64,000 nucleotides of DNA from Cuniculiplasma divulgatum (GTDB lineage: Archaea; Thermoplasmatota; Thermoplasmata; Thermoplasmatales; Thermoplasmataceae), in the NCBI GenBank assembly GCA_031200235.1, contig CP133595.1:1822877-1886876 (forward strand). Direction: 5' to 3'. The notes under the pieces are model-generated. The model was given only the letters and a program-made list of their open reading frames with translations, searched no databases and had not been told where the DNA came from. Both the position numbers and the translations under genes were made by a program. Of the stretch, positions 16,143 to 24,956 are shown piece by piece; position 1 is the stretch's first letter, and each line of letters starts with the position of its first letter.

Positions 16143-17261
16143 ATGCAGGAGCATAAAAAGAATGATTTCTCAGTGGTCCAAATATGTCATGGTCCTTTGA
16201 TTCCGGAATATTCAAGTGCATATTCTCTCAGATGTCACTCAGTTATCAGGAATTTGAAACGTACGTTAATCTCATGCGGTGGGGCTATTTTCAGGGATGC
16301 AAAGTCTGGAAATTCAGAACAATACAGATCGCTAATTCTGACCGGATTATCATTGTTTCTGGGAAACCGGTCTCTCGAAATTTACATTTCCAGAGGCAAA
16401 TACGTGAGAAGGAAGTATCTTCGAAGATTATATGAACTGGTTCGCAGCTCTGAAGTGATTATTTTTGAGGGGCCGTGGCAGTATCCGCTGGTGAGAGACA
16501 AGATTAAGGACAAACTTGTTGTCTACGATGCCCACAATGTTGAATATAATCTGAGGGATGGAAACGTATACCAGGATGAATGCAAGAAAGTGGAAGGAGA
16601 CCTGCTGCAAAGGGCGGATATTGTTTTTTCTGTCACCAAGAAAGATATGAAGAGTTTTATTGACATTTACCATGTTGAAGAAAAAAAATTATATTTCACA
16701 CCTCATTTGATAGACATTGCCTCAGCAGGGTGGAAAGGCTCAGATTCAAACTGCATAGTTTTCATTGGTTCCGTTTACTCCCCAAATAATTCTGCACTGG
16801 ATAGAATATATGATCTGGCACAGAAATATCCGAAGTACAAATTCGAGATCATAGGTAGCGTTCGCAGCACAAGGAGACATAAGCCAAAAAATCTGATATA
16901 TCATGGTACCGTAGATGGGCCAACTAAGGACGAGATCATGAGCAGGTGTTTTCTTGCGTTAAATCCGGTCACAGAAGGAAGTGGCAGGAATGTGAAGATG
17001 ATCGACTATCTTGCCCATGGCCTGCCGATACTGAGCACCCCCGTGGGCATAAGAGGACTAGAAGGATTCGATATTTCTAGCTCTGTTGTAGTGAGTCATC
17101 CTGACAAGTTCGGTGAGAACATTGACAAATTAGCTGCTGATCGCGAAGGTCTCAAGAAGATGTCAACTAACGCCAGAGAACTGTATGAAAATATCTTAAA
17201 AGCCGAGGGAAGCATTGATCCGGAAGAGATAATATTGAAGAAATATGAGGTAAAGAGGTAA
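16143..17261 (+). CDS. Glycosyltransferase family 4 (GT-B)
   Basis: The 372-residue protein has a divergent N-terminal half with V-V-Y-D-A-H-N-V-E, a phrase typical of GT4 members. The C-terminal donor domain contains C-I-V-F-I-G-S-V-Y-S-P-N-N, I-I-G-S-V and then E-G-S-G-R-N-V-K-M-I-D-Y-L-A-H-G-L-P. Here the EX7E pattern is of the G-S-G-R-N-x-K subtype, where Lys/Arg contacts the donor phosphate. It is the last transferase of the island before the sugar-catabolic region begins. Acceptor and donor are not predictable. Confidence 0.82.
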   Translation: MQEHKKNDFSVVQICHGPLIPEYSSAYSLRCHSVIRNLKRTLISCGGAIFRDAKSGNSEQYRSLILTGLSLFLGNRSLEIYISRGKYVRRKYLRRLYELVRSSEVIIFEGPWQYPLVRDKIKDKLVVYDAHNVEYNLRDGNVYQDECKKVEGDLLQRADIVFSVTKKDMKSFIDIYHVEEKKLYFTPHLIDIASAGWKGSDSNCIVFIGSVYSPNNSALDRIYDLAQKYPKYKFEIIGSVRSTRRHKPKNLIYHGTVDGPTKDEIMSRCFLALNPVTEGSGRNVKMIDYLAHGLPILSTPVGIRGLEGFDISSSVVVSHPDKFGENIDKLAADREGLKKMSTNARELYENILKAEGSIDPEEIILKKYEVKR

Positions 17262-17504
17262 TGACATATTGATGTGCCGCCCAATGTTTGCCATCCTAGG
17301 TTCATTATCATAGAGAGTGACATATAGCAATCAACATCTATAAGTGCTCTCTTCAAGAATCAATCAAGAATTCATCATAAAGTTACTTGTGTAGAAATAG
17401 TGGGATCATAAATTAGGCATAGACATAATAAAAATGCAGAAAATTAAAAAAGTAGCGGCTGATGAAAACAAAGCGGTATAATCCGAACCATTCCGGAAAT
17501 ATTG

Positions 17505-17514
17505 TTATAAATTA
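17505..17514 (+). promoter_or_regulatory. TATA-like element for the acid-sugar dehydratase gene
   Basis: TTATAAATTA is centred about 30 nt before the ATG at 17,540. A short palindrome TTCCGGAA lies just upstream, near 17,491, and could be an operator. Confidence 0.4.
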
Positions 17515-17539
17515 ATTCATATCTTTTTATCTGATTGTT

Positions 17540-18655
17540 ATGAAGATTTCAAAATTTGAGATTATAGCACGAGACAAGGTGAATCAGCCTCTCTACCCCT
17601 ATGTAAAGCCAACAGACTACTACCTTGACATCCTCGGAGAGAAATCCCCGACAGAAGCTGCGATGATTGACAATGTAGCAATCCTGAAAATGACTGCAGA
17701 TGACGGTTCCAGTTCCTATTTCAACACCTCTTCCCTTGTGGCGGATTACGCCCTTACATTATTCAGGAAGATCGAAAACTGGGATGCCTCAGAGATCGGC
17801 ATGGCATGGGACTTTCTCTACCGTTATTCGCTTCCCCTGGGGAGGGCCGGAGTCTCCATGCATGCAATCAGCGTGATCAACCTCATGATGTATGACCTCT
17901 ACGCAAGGCACCTGAAAGTCCCGGTATATGATCTCCTCGGAGGAAAGACAAGGGGTAAGATCAAAGCATACGCCAGCCACCTTCACCCTCTCCCCCTGAA
18001 AGAACTGCAGAAGGAAGCCCAGGAGTATGTCGAAGAGGGATACAGGGTTATGAAGATGCGTTTCAGCTCAGGGCCGGCAGATCCAAACGCAATGGAGAAG
18101 AACGAGGAACTGGTCAAAGCCGTAAGGGATCAGGTTGGCTACAATATTGAACTTGCTGCGGATGCCTGGATGTCGTGGACCTATAACTTCGCGGTGAGAA
18201 TGCTCAAGAAGCTGGAAAAGTATGATCTTGCATGGGTTGAGGAGCCGCTCCATCCTGATGATTTCGAAGGGTTCAAAACACTGGTCAGGAATGTGGAAAC
18301 GCCCATATCTGCGGGGGAACACCATTACCATGTTCATGACATGAAGAAGCTTCTTGATGCGGGCATACGGATACTCCAGCCTGACACCATGTGGACAGGC
18401 GGGCTCACCAGCATGAAGAAGATAGCGGGGCTTGCAGAATCCTATGGTGCCCAGGTCATTCCCCATGCAGGAAATGTATATAACCTGCATTTCATCATAT
18501 CCGAACCGCAGGCCATTACCCCTCTGGCAGAGTACCTCACCAGGTACAGGGAATGGATGGAACAGCACATGACCGGAATTCCGCACCCGAAGAACGGTTA
18601 CATCACACTGCCTGAAAGGCCCGGCTTTGGAGTTGAATATGACGGTGGAAAATAA
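17540..18655 (+). CDS. Enolase-superfamily acid-sugar dehydratase, L-rhamnonate dehydratase type
   Basis: The 371-residue protein belongs to the mandelate racemase subgroup. It would dehydrate L-rhamnonate (or L-fuconate/L-lyxonate) to the 2-keto-3-deoxy acid. Metal ligands are visible as D208 (A-A-D-A-W-M-S-W), E234 (W-V-E-E-P-L) and E260 (S-A-G-E-H-H). The general base dyad is D282 (L-Q-P-D) with H309 (V-I-P-H-A-G-N-V-Y). The W-M-S, S-G/A-G-E-H-H and P-G-F-G-V-E blocks resemble rhamnonate dehydratase. Its 3' end overlaps the next gene by 17 nt. Together with the mutarotase, SDR, MDR and FAH genes up to 26.9 kb it forms a complete oxidative route; rhamnose is the best fit because a RhaM gene is present. 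Confidence 0.85.
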   Translation: MKISKFEIIARDKVNQPLYPYVKPTDYYLDILGEKSPTEAAMIDNVAILKMTADDGSSSYFNTSSLVADYALTLFRKIENWDASEIGMAWDFLYRYSLPLGRAGVSMHAISVINLMMYDLYARHLKVPVYDLLGGKTRGKIKAYASHLHPLPLKELQKEAQEYVEEGYRVMKMRFSSGPADPNAMEKNEELVKAVRDQVGYNIELAADAWMSWTYNFAVRMLKKLEKYDLAWVEEPLHPDDFEGFKTLVRNVETPISAGEHHYHVHDMKKLLDAGIRILQPDTMWTGGLTSMKKIAGLAESYGAQVIPHAGNVYNLHFIISEPQAITPLAEYLTRYREWMEQHMTGIPHPKNGYITLPERPGFGVEYDGGK

Positions 18656-19406
18656 TACATTCAGCATCAATGTAATCAAGACCGGCGAATCCGAAGTGCC
18701 TGCTCCTGAGGTATTCTGGATGGAGGGCTGGAATCAGTGGGAGAAGCTTTCATTTCACGCACTCCTGCTGCGGAACAAAAACATGAATTTTCTCATCAAC
18801 ACAGGGCTACCATCCGATCTCAGCGAGAGAAACAGGGCCATGGTGGATTTTGGAGGAGAACGCTGCATTTTCAGGTCCATTGACATCACCAGGGAACTGA
18901 AACGCCTTGGCGTGGAACCTTCTGATGTTAATGGCATTTCCTTCACGCCCCTGCAGGATTACACAACAGGAGGGATTCCTCTTTTCCAGAATGCGAAAAT
19001 CTACCTGGACAGGAGAGGATGGACGGAGGATATTGTGGCACCGCGTGTCAGGAAACATCAGTCAAGAAACCTTTTCATCCCCGAACAGAATCTGCGCCAT
19101 CTGATGTTTGACGCGTGGAACCGCGTTATATTGTTTGACAGCGTGTACCCTTACAGCATAGCCCCTGGTCTTGCAGTCATGTGGGTGGGATGCCACCACC
19201 GTTCATCACTTGCTTTCCAGATTTCAACCAGGTCAGGTAACGTCATTTTCTCGGACTGCTCATTCAAGAGGAGGAACCTGGAGGAGAACATACCCATAGG
19301 CATAGCTGAAAATACCCTGGAATGCCTGGATGCATATTCAAGATTCAGTGGAAAAGGCACATTCCTCTCTGCATACGATCCGGAGATTGACGGGCTGGAG
19401 TTTTAG
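18639..19406 (+). CDS. Metallo-beta-lactamase-fold protein with degenerate metal site, lactonase-like
   Basis: The 255-residue protein follows the layout of AHL-lactonase-type MBL proteins. However, the metal motif H-x-H-x-D-H is replaced: T-P-L-Q-D-Y-T-T-G-G stands where T-H-L-H-x-D-H-x-G-G is expected, removing all four ligands. The third His region survives as V-G-C-H-H-R-S-S and the Asp as F-S-D-C-S-F; the last His region reads S-A-Y-D-P. It is therefore probably not a standard zinc hydrolase. A GGAG at 18,629 precedes the ATG at 18,639; a TTG at 18,627 is the alternative. Overlap with the dehydratase gene implies a linked role, for example binding or opening the sugar lactone. Confidence 0.7.
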   Translation: MTVENNTFSINVIKTGESEVPAPEVFWMEGWNQWEKLSFHALLLRNKNMNFLINTGLPSDLSERNRAMVDFGGERCIFRSIDITRELKRLGVEPSDVNGISFTPLQDYTTGGIPLFQNAKIYLDRRGWTEDIVAPRVRKHQSRNLFIPEQNLRHLMFDAWNRVILFDSVYPYSIAPGLAVMWVGCHHRSSLAFQISTRSGNVIFSDCSFKRRNLEENIPIGIAENTLECLDAYSRFSGKGTFLSAYDPEIDGLEF

Positions 19407-20024
19407 TCGAGTGCAGTGAGAAATATTTTTTCAAACTTTTTTGATTCTAAGTTTTAGATAATGTGCCTATAATTGGTTTAAGATTTTTAATTTTCTGGAG
19501 TTTTACTCTATATGAAGCGTCGTCCACGAATGATTATATAATTACGCCAGTGGATCCTCTAGGCAAATAGGATCGGTTTCATTCCTAATCTTAATCCATA
19601 AAGGATTCTAGCTGTTATGAAGGGTTTAAGGATAGTGTACCGAATTTTGTGTAATTCCTAGACCTATTACTAGGATCATGAGAGAAGTTTCATGAAAAAT
19701 GAAAGGATGCCTCCAGGAACCACCCAAGGGTCGATAAACCATAGAAAACCCAAATAAAAGGTCATCTGATAGTGTTACACCGACTATAATGGCGTTCATT
19801 TGATGTTTCTATAATACCAATAATATGCATTTCATGAACGGCCGTAATATTTCTTCGTTCTTTCTCATCGGAGGAGAGCGCCGTGAAGATGATCTATCTC
19901 AGGGTGGCTGAGATAAATGAGAAATGCTCTCTCAGATCTCTGGGGGGATTCTATAAATGCCAGGATGAGATCAGGAAAAGGTTCCAGAAGAGGTATCCTT
20001 TATAAATACACAACTTTCGGGACG
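19407..20024. other. 618-nt gap with a transposase-like remnant
   Basis: No intact gene is seen. At about 19,880-20,002 one plus-strand frame reads V-K-M-I-Y-L-R-V-A-E-I-N-E-K-C-S and ends R-F-Q-K-R-Y-P-L with a stop. This looks like the last 40 residues of an integrase/transposase C-terminus. The rest is AT-rich and carries stops in all frames. Confidence 0.4.
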
Positions 20025-20972
20025 CTATAAAATGCCGTTTAAGAAATCAATTAGTTTATTAAAAGAAACGGAAAAATCGCTGCGGGAATAGCAAACGCGG
20101 ATGTAAGGGCCAGAAATCCCAAAAAATTTGGCAGGAACGACAGATATTGACTTTTTAAAAAGAAGCTCGGAAAGAGTAAAAGAATCAATTTCAGAATATT
20201 TTGAGTAGTCTATGAACGAGACCGTTCCTAATCTAGGTTTTCTATCTAAATAGAACCTCAAATCACTTTTGTTATTAATAAGAAAGCTATAATTTTGAGC
20301 CTGAATCTCTCTAACTTCTTGAACAATTGAATCCAAATCGCTCATTATTTGGTATGCAACAGAAATATTATACCTGGATACATACTCTGTAAATATTCCT
20401 CTTAGGTTCTCTATAGCCTCAGCATCCTCTCTACTTGGTGCGATAATGTATCCAACTCGCAAGTCATCCCCACCAAAAAATTTAGTAAATGTGTTAATAC
20501 GATAAGTGTTGGCAGGGTAATGTAAAGCATCTAAATTGGAGGAAAACATAAGAAAAGTTTCGTCGATCAAATAAGCTGAATAACCCTCAGGTATCTGTAA
20601 TAGGTCACCAGTAGGATTATTGGGGTTACTAGTAATGAATAAGCCAGAGTCTTTGGAGGTATAACCTAGATGAGGAGGCAATTTATAAAGTGGTTCGTAA
20701 TCAGGAAGATTTGTCAGGCTGCTTCTGATTCCAGTCTCATATATGTGATAGATAGAAGTAAAAAATGCTTCAGTAGCCCCGTGGGTTATTACCACCTGAG
20801 ATTTGTCACAATTGTTTATACTTGCTATAGATTCCTTCAGATCTCCTTCTGAAACTAATGATTTAACATCGAAGTATTTTTCAAGAGATATCCTTCCATA
20901 CATTCCACTCTGAGAGAGATCGTATTTTCCAGTATGGGAGTGAATCCACGAACCAGTTTCAAACCCTATCAT
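20025..20972 (-). CDS. Compact class I/II (fold-type I) PLP aminotransferase
   Basis: The 315-residue protein is a short member of the AspC/HisC-like superfamily. It has T-H-G-A-T-E-A-F near 63-70, S-N-P-N-N-P-T-G near 115-122, and L-I-D-E-T-F with the PLP-pairing Asp near 137. The Schiff-base Lys is near 164 in N-T-F-T-K-F-F-G, then D-D-L-R-V-G-Y with the conserved Arg. It lacks roughly 50 residues compared with typical family members, mostly at the N-terminus, yet all core motifs are present. It overlaps the upstream permease gene by 4 nt, so it likely acts on an imported amino acid or amine. The region is markedly AT-rich compared with its flanks. Confidence 0.78.
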   Translation of the reverse strand: MIGFETGSWIHSHTGKYDLSQSGMYGRISLEKYFDVKSLVSEGDLKESIASINNCDKSQVVITHGATEAFFTSIYHIYETGIRSSLTNLPDYEPLYKLPPHLGYTSKDSGLFITSNPNNPTGDLLQIPEGYSAYLIDETFLMFSSNLDALHYPANTYRINTFTKFFGGDDLRVGYIIAPSREDAEAIENLRGIFTEYVSRYNISVAYQIMSDLDSIVQEVREIQAQNYSFLINNKSDLRFYLDRKPRLGTVSFIDYSKYSEIDSFTLSELLFKKSISVVPAKFFGISGPYIRVCYSRSDFSVSFNKLIDFLNGIL

Positions 20973-22399
20973 TTTACGTTACCTTCTTCTAGTTGGTCCA
21001 GCTTAAATTCTTTTATGTTGTAAAGTTTCACATTTCTTCTGATCAAAATGTAGCCAAGTACTAGCCAGACTACTACCGCTATAGGCATGATCAAGAGGGG
21101 CATTGCAATACCTAAAAGCGAATAATAAAGAATAATCAAAAACACAACAATTGCTATAACAGGTAGAATTATATAATAATATTTGAACTGGTCAATCTTC
21201 TTGAAATAAATGGGCATAGAAATTGATGTCGTGATGTGATAGAATATGAAGACGAAAGTCCCAAAGAGACCAAGCACAGCTACGCCATAAAATACACCTT
21301 CCACCGCACCATATAAAAATACGAACATCTGCGTTAGTCCAAGTGAAAGAACTAGCCCCACTAGTGCAATCAGTAAAGAGCTATTACCTGGGACATCTCC
21401 CTTATTTAGTTTGGAAAACCATTGAGGAATTATACGATCTCTCCCGAGGGAATAATATACCCTTGAGGCCGCACCCATTAGGCCGATGGCAGTGCCATAA
21501 TCTGCAATTAAAAGCAAGACTAAAGCATATATTGCCATAGTTTTTCCTAAATATTTTCCTATAACCGTGTAGCCTGGTGCAGTAAGTGAAACTAATGATG
21601 ATAAATTTGAGAAACCCCAACCCGCAACTATTGCATATGTTCCAAGAATGAAGACAACAGCGGCAGTTATCACAGTAAGCAGCAAAGCCTTTGCAACATT
21701 TCTTTTAGGTATTCTAGACTCCTCTGATAAGGTTAGAATCACACCGTACCCTGAATAACTTCCCAATGCACCGACGATAAATCCTACAAAGAAAGCAGGT
21801 AGTGCGCTTATTTTGGGGAACGATAAAGGTTGAAAGGAATTATGCCCGCCCATTAGAACGATTATGGAAATAGCAATAATAATAGCTGAACCCACCTCTA
21901 TGGCTCCAATGATAGCACCAACGTAAGTCATCAGCTTTACCTTCAGCCGAACTATGAAATAGGCAACTAAAATTACTGAAATATCTATGATATAGATAAG
22001 ATATAGTGGCAATGTGACGTTATAAAAATATGATACAAAAACAGAAGTCAAATAACCTGTTGTCGCGGCCAGTGCGCCCGTACTAACAGTATATCCACCT
22101 GCATAAGCCCATCCTGTAAGATACCCTATCTGCTTTCCTGCTCCAGCAGCCGCATATGCAGCCCACCCACCTGCATTTGAGATTCGCTTACTAAATGGTA
22201 TAGCTATTCCTATAGATACTAGTGTAACTAAGAATCCAACTAAAAAAGCTTCCACAGCAAAGGGCGTGAATGAAATTACACCTATTGCTGCAAATCCAAA
22301 TACTCCGAATGGCAAAATTGTTGCCAATGAATAAAATGAAGCTCTAAGCACAGAAACCTGGTTAGGCTCCAACTTACTTTTGTTGACATAATGCTCCAT
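20969..22399 (-). CDS. APC-family amino acid/polyamine permease
   Basis: The 476-residue protein is almost entirely hydrophobic, with about 12 predicted membrane spans. It has the APC-type first half: G-V-F-G-F-A-A-I-G-V, a glycine-rich A-G-G-W-A-A-Y-A-A-A-G-A-G and a later G-A-L-G-S-Y-S-G-Y-G. It would import an amino acid or amine by cation symport. Its 3' end overlaps the aminotransferase gene by 4 nt (ATGA), indicating an operon and a shared substrate. The gene is AT-rich like its partner, in contrast to the flanking rhamnose genes, so the pair may be an insertion into that cluster. Confidence 0.85.
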   Translation of the reverse strand: MEHYVNKSKLEPNQVSVLRASFYSLATILPFGVFGFAAIGVISFTPFAVEAFLVGFLVTLVSIGIAIPFSKRISNAGGWAAYAAAGAGKQIGYLTGWAYAGGYTVSTGALAATTGYLTSVFVSYFYNVTLPLYLIYIIDISVILVAYFIVRLKVKLMTYVGAIIGAIEVGSAIIIAISIIVLMGGHNSFQPLSFPKISALPAFFVGFIVGALGSYSGYGVILTLSEESRIPKRNVAKALLLTVITAAVVFILGTYAIVAGWGFSNLSSLVSLTAPGYTVIGKYLGKTMAIYALVLLLIADYGTAIGLMGAASRVYYSLGRDRIIPQWFSKLNKGDVPGNSSLLIALVGLVLSLGLTQMFVFLYGAVEGVFYGVAVLGLFGTFVFIFYHITTSISMPIYFKKIDQFKYYYIILPVIAIVVFLIILYYSLLGIAMPLLIMPIAVVVWLVLGYILIRRNVKLYNIKEFKLDQLEEGNVK

Positions 22400-22854
22400 A
22401 AGTCACCTCAATGAATTACTAATTGAAAAAATATAAATCTAATTCCAGACCTGTACGTTATTTAATCACTAAAATTATAATTATTTGTTTGATTATACCG
22501 GAAAATACCTCAATGAGAAAATTTTGAGCAATAATATACTTTTCCGAGCATTTTGCGGTCGATAATATTATTAAGCCTCTTAGAAATTGCCAACATAGTA
22601 CCGTCTGATTGGAGGACCGTATCTGCATTTATAATTCAAGGATATTAGAACATAGATGGGGTACATTAGCGCACCTGTTCGGAAGCATTTTGATATATTA
22701 ATAGGTCATAAATTTGTTAATATGTTGATAACTTACACAATGGATGTTTATACTTTAGAAAGTGTAATTCTGGCACGAAGACATTTCTCCGGAGCATCGA
22801 AGTGGTGAGCGGGTAACCATCACCAATTTTTATTTTACCAGGAGATTGTTTATC
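22400..22854. other. 455-nt intergenic region between divergent genes
   Basis: It holds the promoters of the permease (minus) and the SDR gene (plus). A 22-codon open frame at 22,741-22,809 ends A-S-K-W and resembles the tail of the decayed frame near 12,715. No other gene is seen; the sequence is AT-rich. Confidence 0.4.
22825..22836 (+). promoter_or_regulatory. TATA box for the SDR sugar dehydrogenase
   Basis: AATTTTTATTTT is centred about 25 nt upstream of the ATG at 22,855 and favours that start over the TTG at 22,846. Confidence 0.55.
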
Positions 22855-23622
22855 ATGGCAGATCGATTCAGTGGAAAAAAAGCACTTGTCACAGGAGGAT
22901 CAAGGGGAATAGGAAGGGCAATAGCTCTTGGCCTGGCACGTGAGGGTGCAGATGTATGCATTACCTACTCATCCCATGACAGCGAAGCTGACACATTCGT
23001 AAAGGAAGCTGAAAAACTTGGAAGAAAGGCCTACAAATTCAAAATTGATCAGAGCAGGGTTGAGAATGTTCCATCACTGATGAATTATGTTGAAAAGCAG
23101 ATGGGGCACGTGGATGTTCTGGTCAACAATGCCGGCATCTGCCCATTCAGGGATTTTTTCGATATCGACATGGGGCTCTTCGAAACGGTGATGAAGGTGA
23201 ACGTCGAAAGCCATTATTTCATCACCCAGGCCGCTGCCAGGAACATGATTGCATCAGGCATCAGGGGGCGTATTCTTTTCATCAGTTCCATAAGCGCAAT
23301 TGTTGGAGGGGAATTCCAGACGCATTACACCATAACAAAGTCAGGACTGAACGGGCTTGTCCATTCACTGGCAATAGTTTTTGGAAAGCATGGAATACTT
23401 GTGAACAGCCTTGAGCCCGGAACCATACTGACTGACATCAATGCAGAGGATCTTTCCAACATGGAGAAGAGAAAGTACATGGAAACCAGGACTGCGGTGA
23501 AGCGCCTTGGCCTTCCCGAGGATATGGTGGAGCCTGCCCTTTTCCTGCTGTCGGATCAGAATACCTACGTCACTGGTACTGAGTTACTTGCAGACGGAGG
23601 AATGCTGGTTAATCTCCAGTGA
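22855..23622 (+). CDS. SDR-family sugar 1-dehydrogenase, probably L-rhamnose dehydrogenase
   Basis: The 255-residue classical SDR has the cofactor motif T-G-G-S-R-G-I-G at 13-20, N-N-A-G near 91-94, catalytic S145 and Y158-x3-K162 (Y-T-I-T-K). It ends D-G-G-M-L-V-N. In this cluster it would oxidise L-rhamnose at C1 to the lactone; an L-rhamnose dehydrogenase of this family is known from Thermoplasma. Sequence alone cannot separate it from FabG-like reductases, so the substrate rests on context (RhaM, rhamnonate dehydratase-like, MDR, FAH genes). The TATA box supports ATG 22,855. The gene converges with rhaM, with a hairpin between. Confidence 0.82.
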   Translation: MADRFSGKKALVTGGSRGIGRAIALGLAREGADVCITYSSHDSEADTFVKEAEKLGRKAYKFKIDQSRVENVPSLMNYVEKQMGHVDVLVNNAGICPFRDFFDIDMGLFETVMKVNVESHYFITQAAARNMIASGIRGRILFISSISAIVGGEFQTHYTITKSGLNGLVHSLAIVFGKHGILVNSLEPGTILTDINAEDLSNMEKRKYMETRTAVKRLGLPEDMVEPALFLLSDQNTYVTGTELLADGGMLVNLQ

Positions 23623-23647
23623 TTTGCGTTCGGCATAATTTTCAGGA

Positions 23648-23669
23648 GATGGGTACTGTATAACCCATC
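23648..23669. terminator. Perfect 7-bp hairpin between convergent SDR and rhaM genes
   Basis: GATGGGT and ACCCATC form a perfect 7-bp stem around an 8-nt loop. It sits 26 nt after the SDR stop and about 85 nt beyond the rhaM stop. Position suggests a transcript end or stability element, but no long T-run follows, so termination is only a guess. Confidence 0.35.
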
Positions 23670-23754
23670 CCAGTTCTGTTTCCAGGTTTTCAGTAATAAC
23701 ATGAAACAGTACACGTGTATTGCTTTGACATGTTCTCCCCTGAATAAGTCCGGT

Positions 23755-24060
23755 TCAGTCCAGCCGGAATACTTCCCTCATGCCATCCGAAGTTCTCTCT
23801 GAGGGTGATGTTATGATAACATCATTCATGTATTCCTGCCACCTTGCATTGACATCGCTGCTGTTCACTGTTGCAAGTGTCCTGCCCAGGTCCTCGCATT
23901 CCCAGTAGCCGAACACATGTGTGCCGTCCCTGAAGATTGAATAATTTGATATGCCCGCTTCCTTGAGCATTTTTTTCATGTCGCCCCATACATCTGCGTG
24001 CCTCCTGTCGTATTCATCCTCCATGCCATGCCGTATTGTGAGATGAAAAGCGTACCTCAT
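23755..24060 (-). CDS. rhaM: L-rhamnose mutarotase
   Basis: The 101-residue protein matches the RhaM family (usual length about 104): it begins M-R-Y-A-F-H-L, has H-x-x-V-W form in R-H-A-D-V-W, then I-S-N-Y-S-I-F-R-D, V-F-G-Y-W-E-C-E-D and the ending M-R-E-V-F-R-L-D. It interconverts alpha- and beta-L-rhamnose and so speeds entry to the dehydrogenase. The open frame extends 40 codons upstream, but a TATA box at 24,081-24,090 lies 26 nt before the ATG at 24,060 and fixes the start. This gene is the strongest pointer to rhamnose as the substrate of the whole cluster. Confidence 0.88.
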   Translation of the reverse strand: MRYAFHLTIRHGMEDEYDRRHADVWGDMKKMLKEAGISNYSIFRDGTHVFGYWECEDLGRTLATVNSSDVNARWQEYMNDVIITSPSERTSDGMREVFRLD

Positions 24061-24080
24061 GCTGAAGAATTGTGCCACAC

Positions 24081-24090
24081 CCATATAACA
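24081..24090 (-). promoter_or_regulatory. TATA box for rhaM
   Basis: Read on the minus strand, TGTTATATGG is centred 26 nt upstream of the ATG at 24,060. Confidence 0.55.
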
Positions 24091-24160
24091 GTTGCCCAGT
24101 ACAGTTACGGCATTAATCAGTGCCAGAACTCTGATACAGCTAAAAAAGAGAAACTGATTG

Positions 24161-24871
24161 TTATTTTGAGAAGAGACCATGAAGAAACATATGTTCGGAC
24201 TCCCACTTTGTTATGACCTTGCTCTCTGCCTTTCTCAGTGCCTCAGCAAGCGCAGATTTTGAAAGCCCCACCTTTGCAGCAACATCCTCAAGATGCACCT
24301 GCCTTGGCACTTCATAGTACCCTGAAGAATGGGCCCAGTGGAGTGCATGCCTTTCCTGCGGGGTCAGGTCAAGGTTCGTGCCTACGAAATCATCTATATT
24401 GACATCCCTTACCTTGAAATAGGACAGCTCTCCCAGATTTTCAAGCTCCCTTCTGGCATCATGAACATCGTCCTGCGGGAGGATGGCAACAATCTCCTCA
24501 CCTGTTCCGTCAATGAAATCGCTCTGGAACAGTGATGAATGCTCATACATAACTGTGGACACCATGTCCTCATACTTCTCCCTGAATATGATCCTGTAAA
24601 GTTTTCTCCTGCTGTCAACAGCGTCCAGCTGCATTACCTCCCTTATGGAACCGGAATGCCTGAAACCGTTGTAGAAGAGCCTGAATCCCTTGAGGAACTC
24701 AGACTGGACCTCTATTCCTCCGAAGACATAATTCCTGTCCTTGAACGGCTTTATGATTATTGTGTGTGCAATGCTTCCCGTTTCAGCCAGTGAGTTGGAC
24801 CAGCACCCTTCATGCCTGATCTTGAACTGCACCAGGATGTACCGGCTGTCGTTTCCGGCGGAAATCTTCAT
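24161..24871 (-). CDS. Bacterio-opsin-activator type (HTH-10) transcription regulator
   Basis: The 236-residue protein ends in an HTH-10 domain of the Bat family: L-T-P-Q-E-R-H-A-L-H-W-A near residues 165-180, then V-H-L-E-D-V-A-A-K-V-G-L-S-K-S-A-L-A-E-A-L-R-K-A-E. The first 150 residues form a sensor-like region with no motif I can name. In haloarchaea such proteins activate catabolic and other operons. Located between rhaM and the divergent MDR dehydrogenase gene, it is the likely regulator of the rhamnose genes. A TATA-like TTTTAATT lies about 23 nt before its ATG. Ligand and targets are inferred. Confidence 0.8.
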   Translation of the reverse strand: MKISAGNDSRYILVQFKIRHEGCWSNSLAETGSIAHTIIIKPFKDRNYVFGGIEVQSEFLKGFRLFYNGFRHSGSIREVMQLDAVDSRRKLYRIIFREKYEDMVSTVMYEHSSLFQSDFIDGTGEEIVAILPQDDVHDARRELENLGELSYFKVRDVNIDDFVGTNLDLTPQERHALHWAHSSGYYEVPRQVHLEDVAAKVGLSKSALAEALRKAESKVITKWESEHMFLHGLFSK

Positions 24872-24956
24872 GCATTAGCAATGTGCACTGCAATTAAAAT
24901 GTTTCTAAGAAAAAATATTTTCACATGTCGCACAGGTTCAGGATCACGTTTATCTA

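Noticed and set aside
22855-23622. SDR gene as fatty-acid synthesis FabG
   Set aside because: Archaea of this type lack that pathway and the gene sits among acid-sugar catabolic genes with rhaM; a sugar dehydrogenase fits better, though motif alone does not decide.
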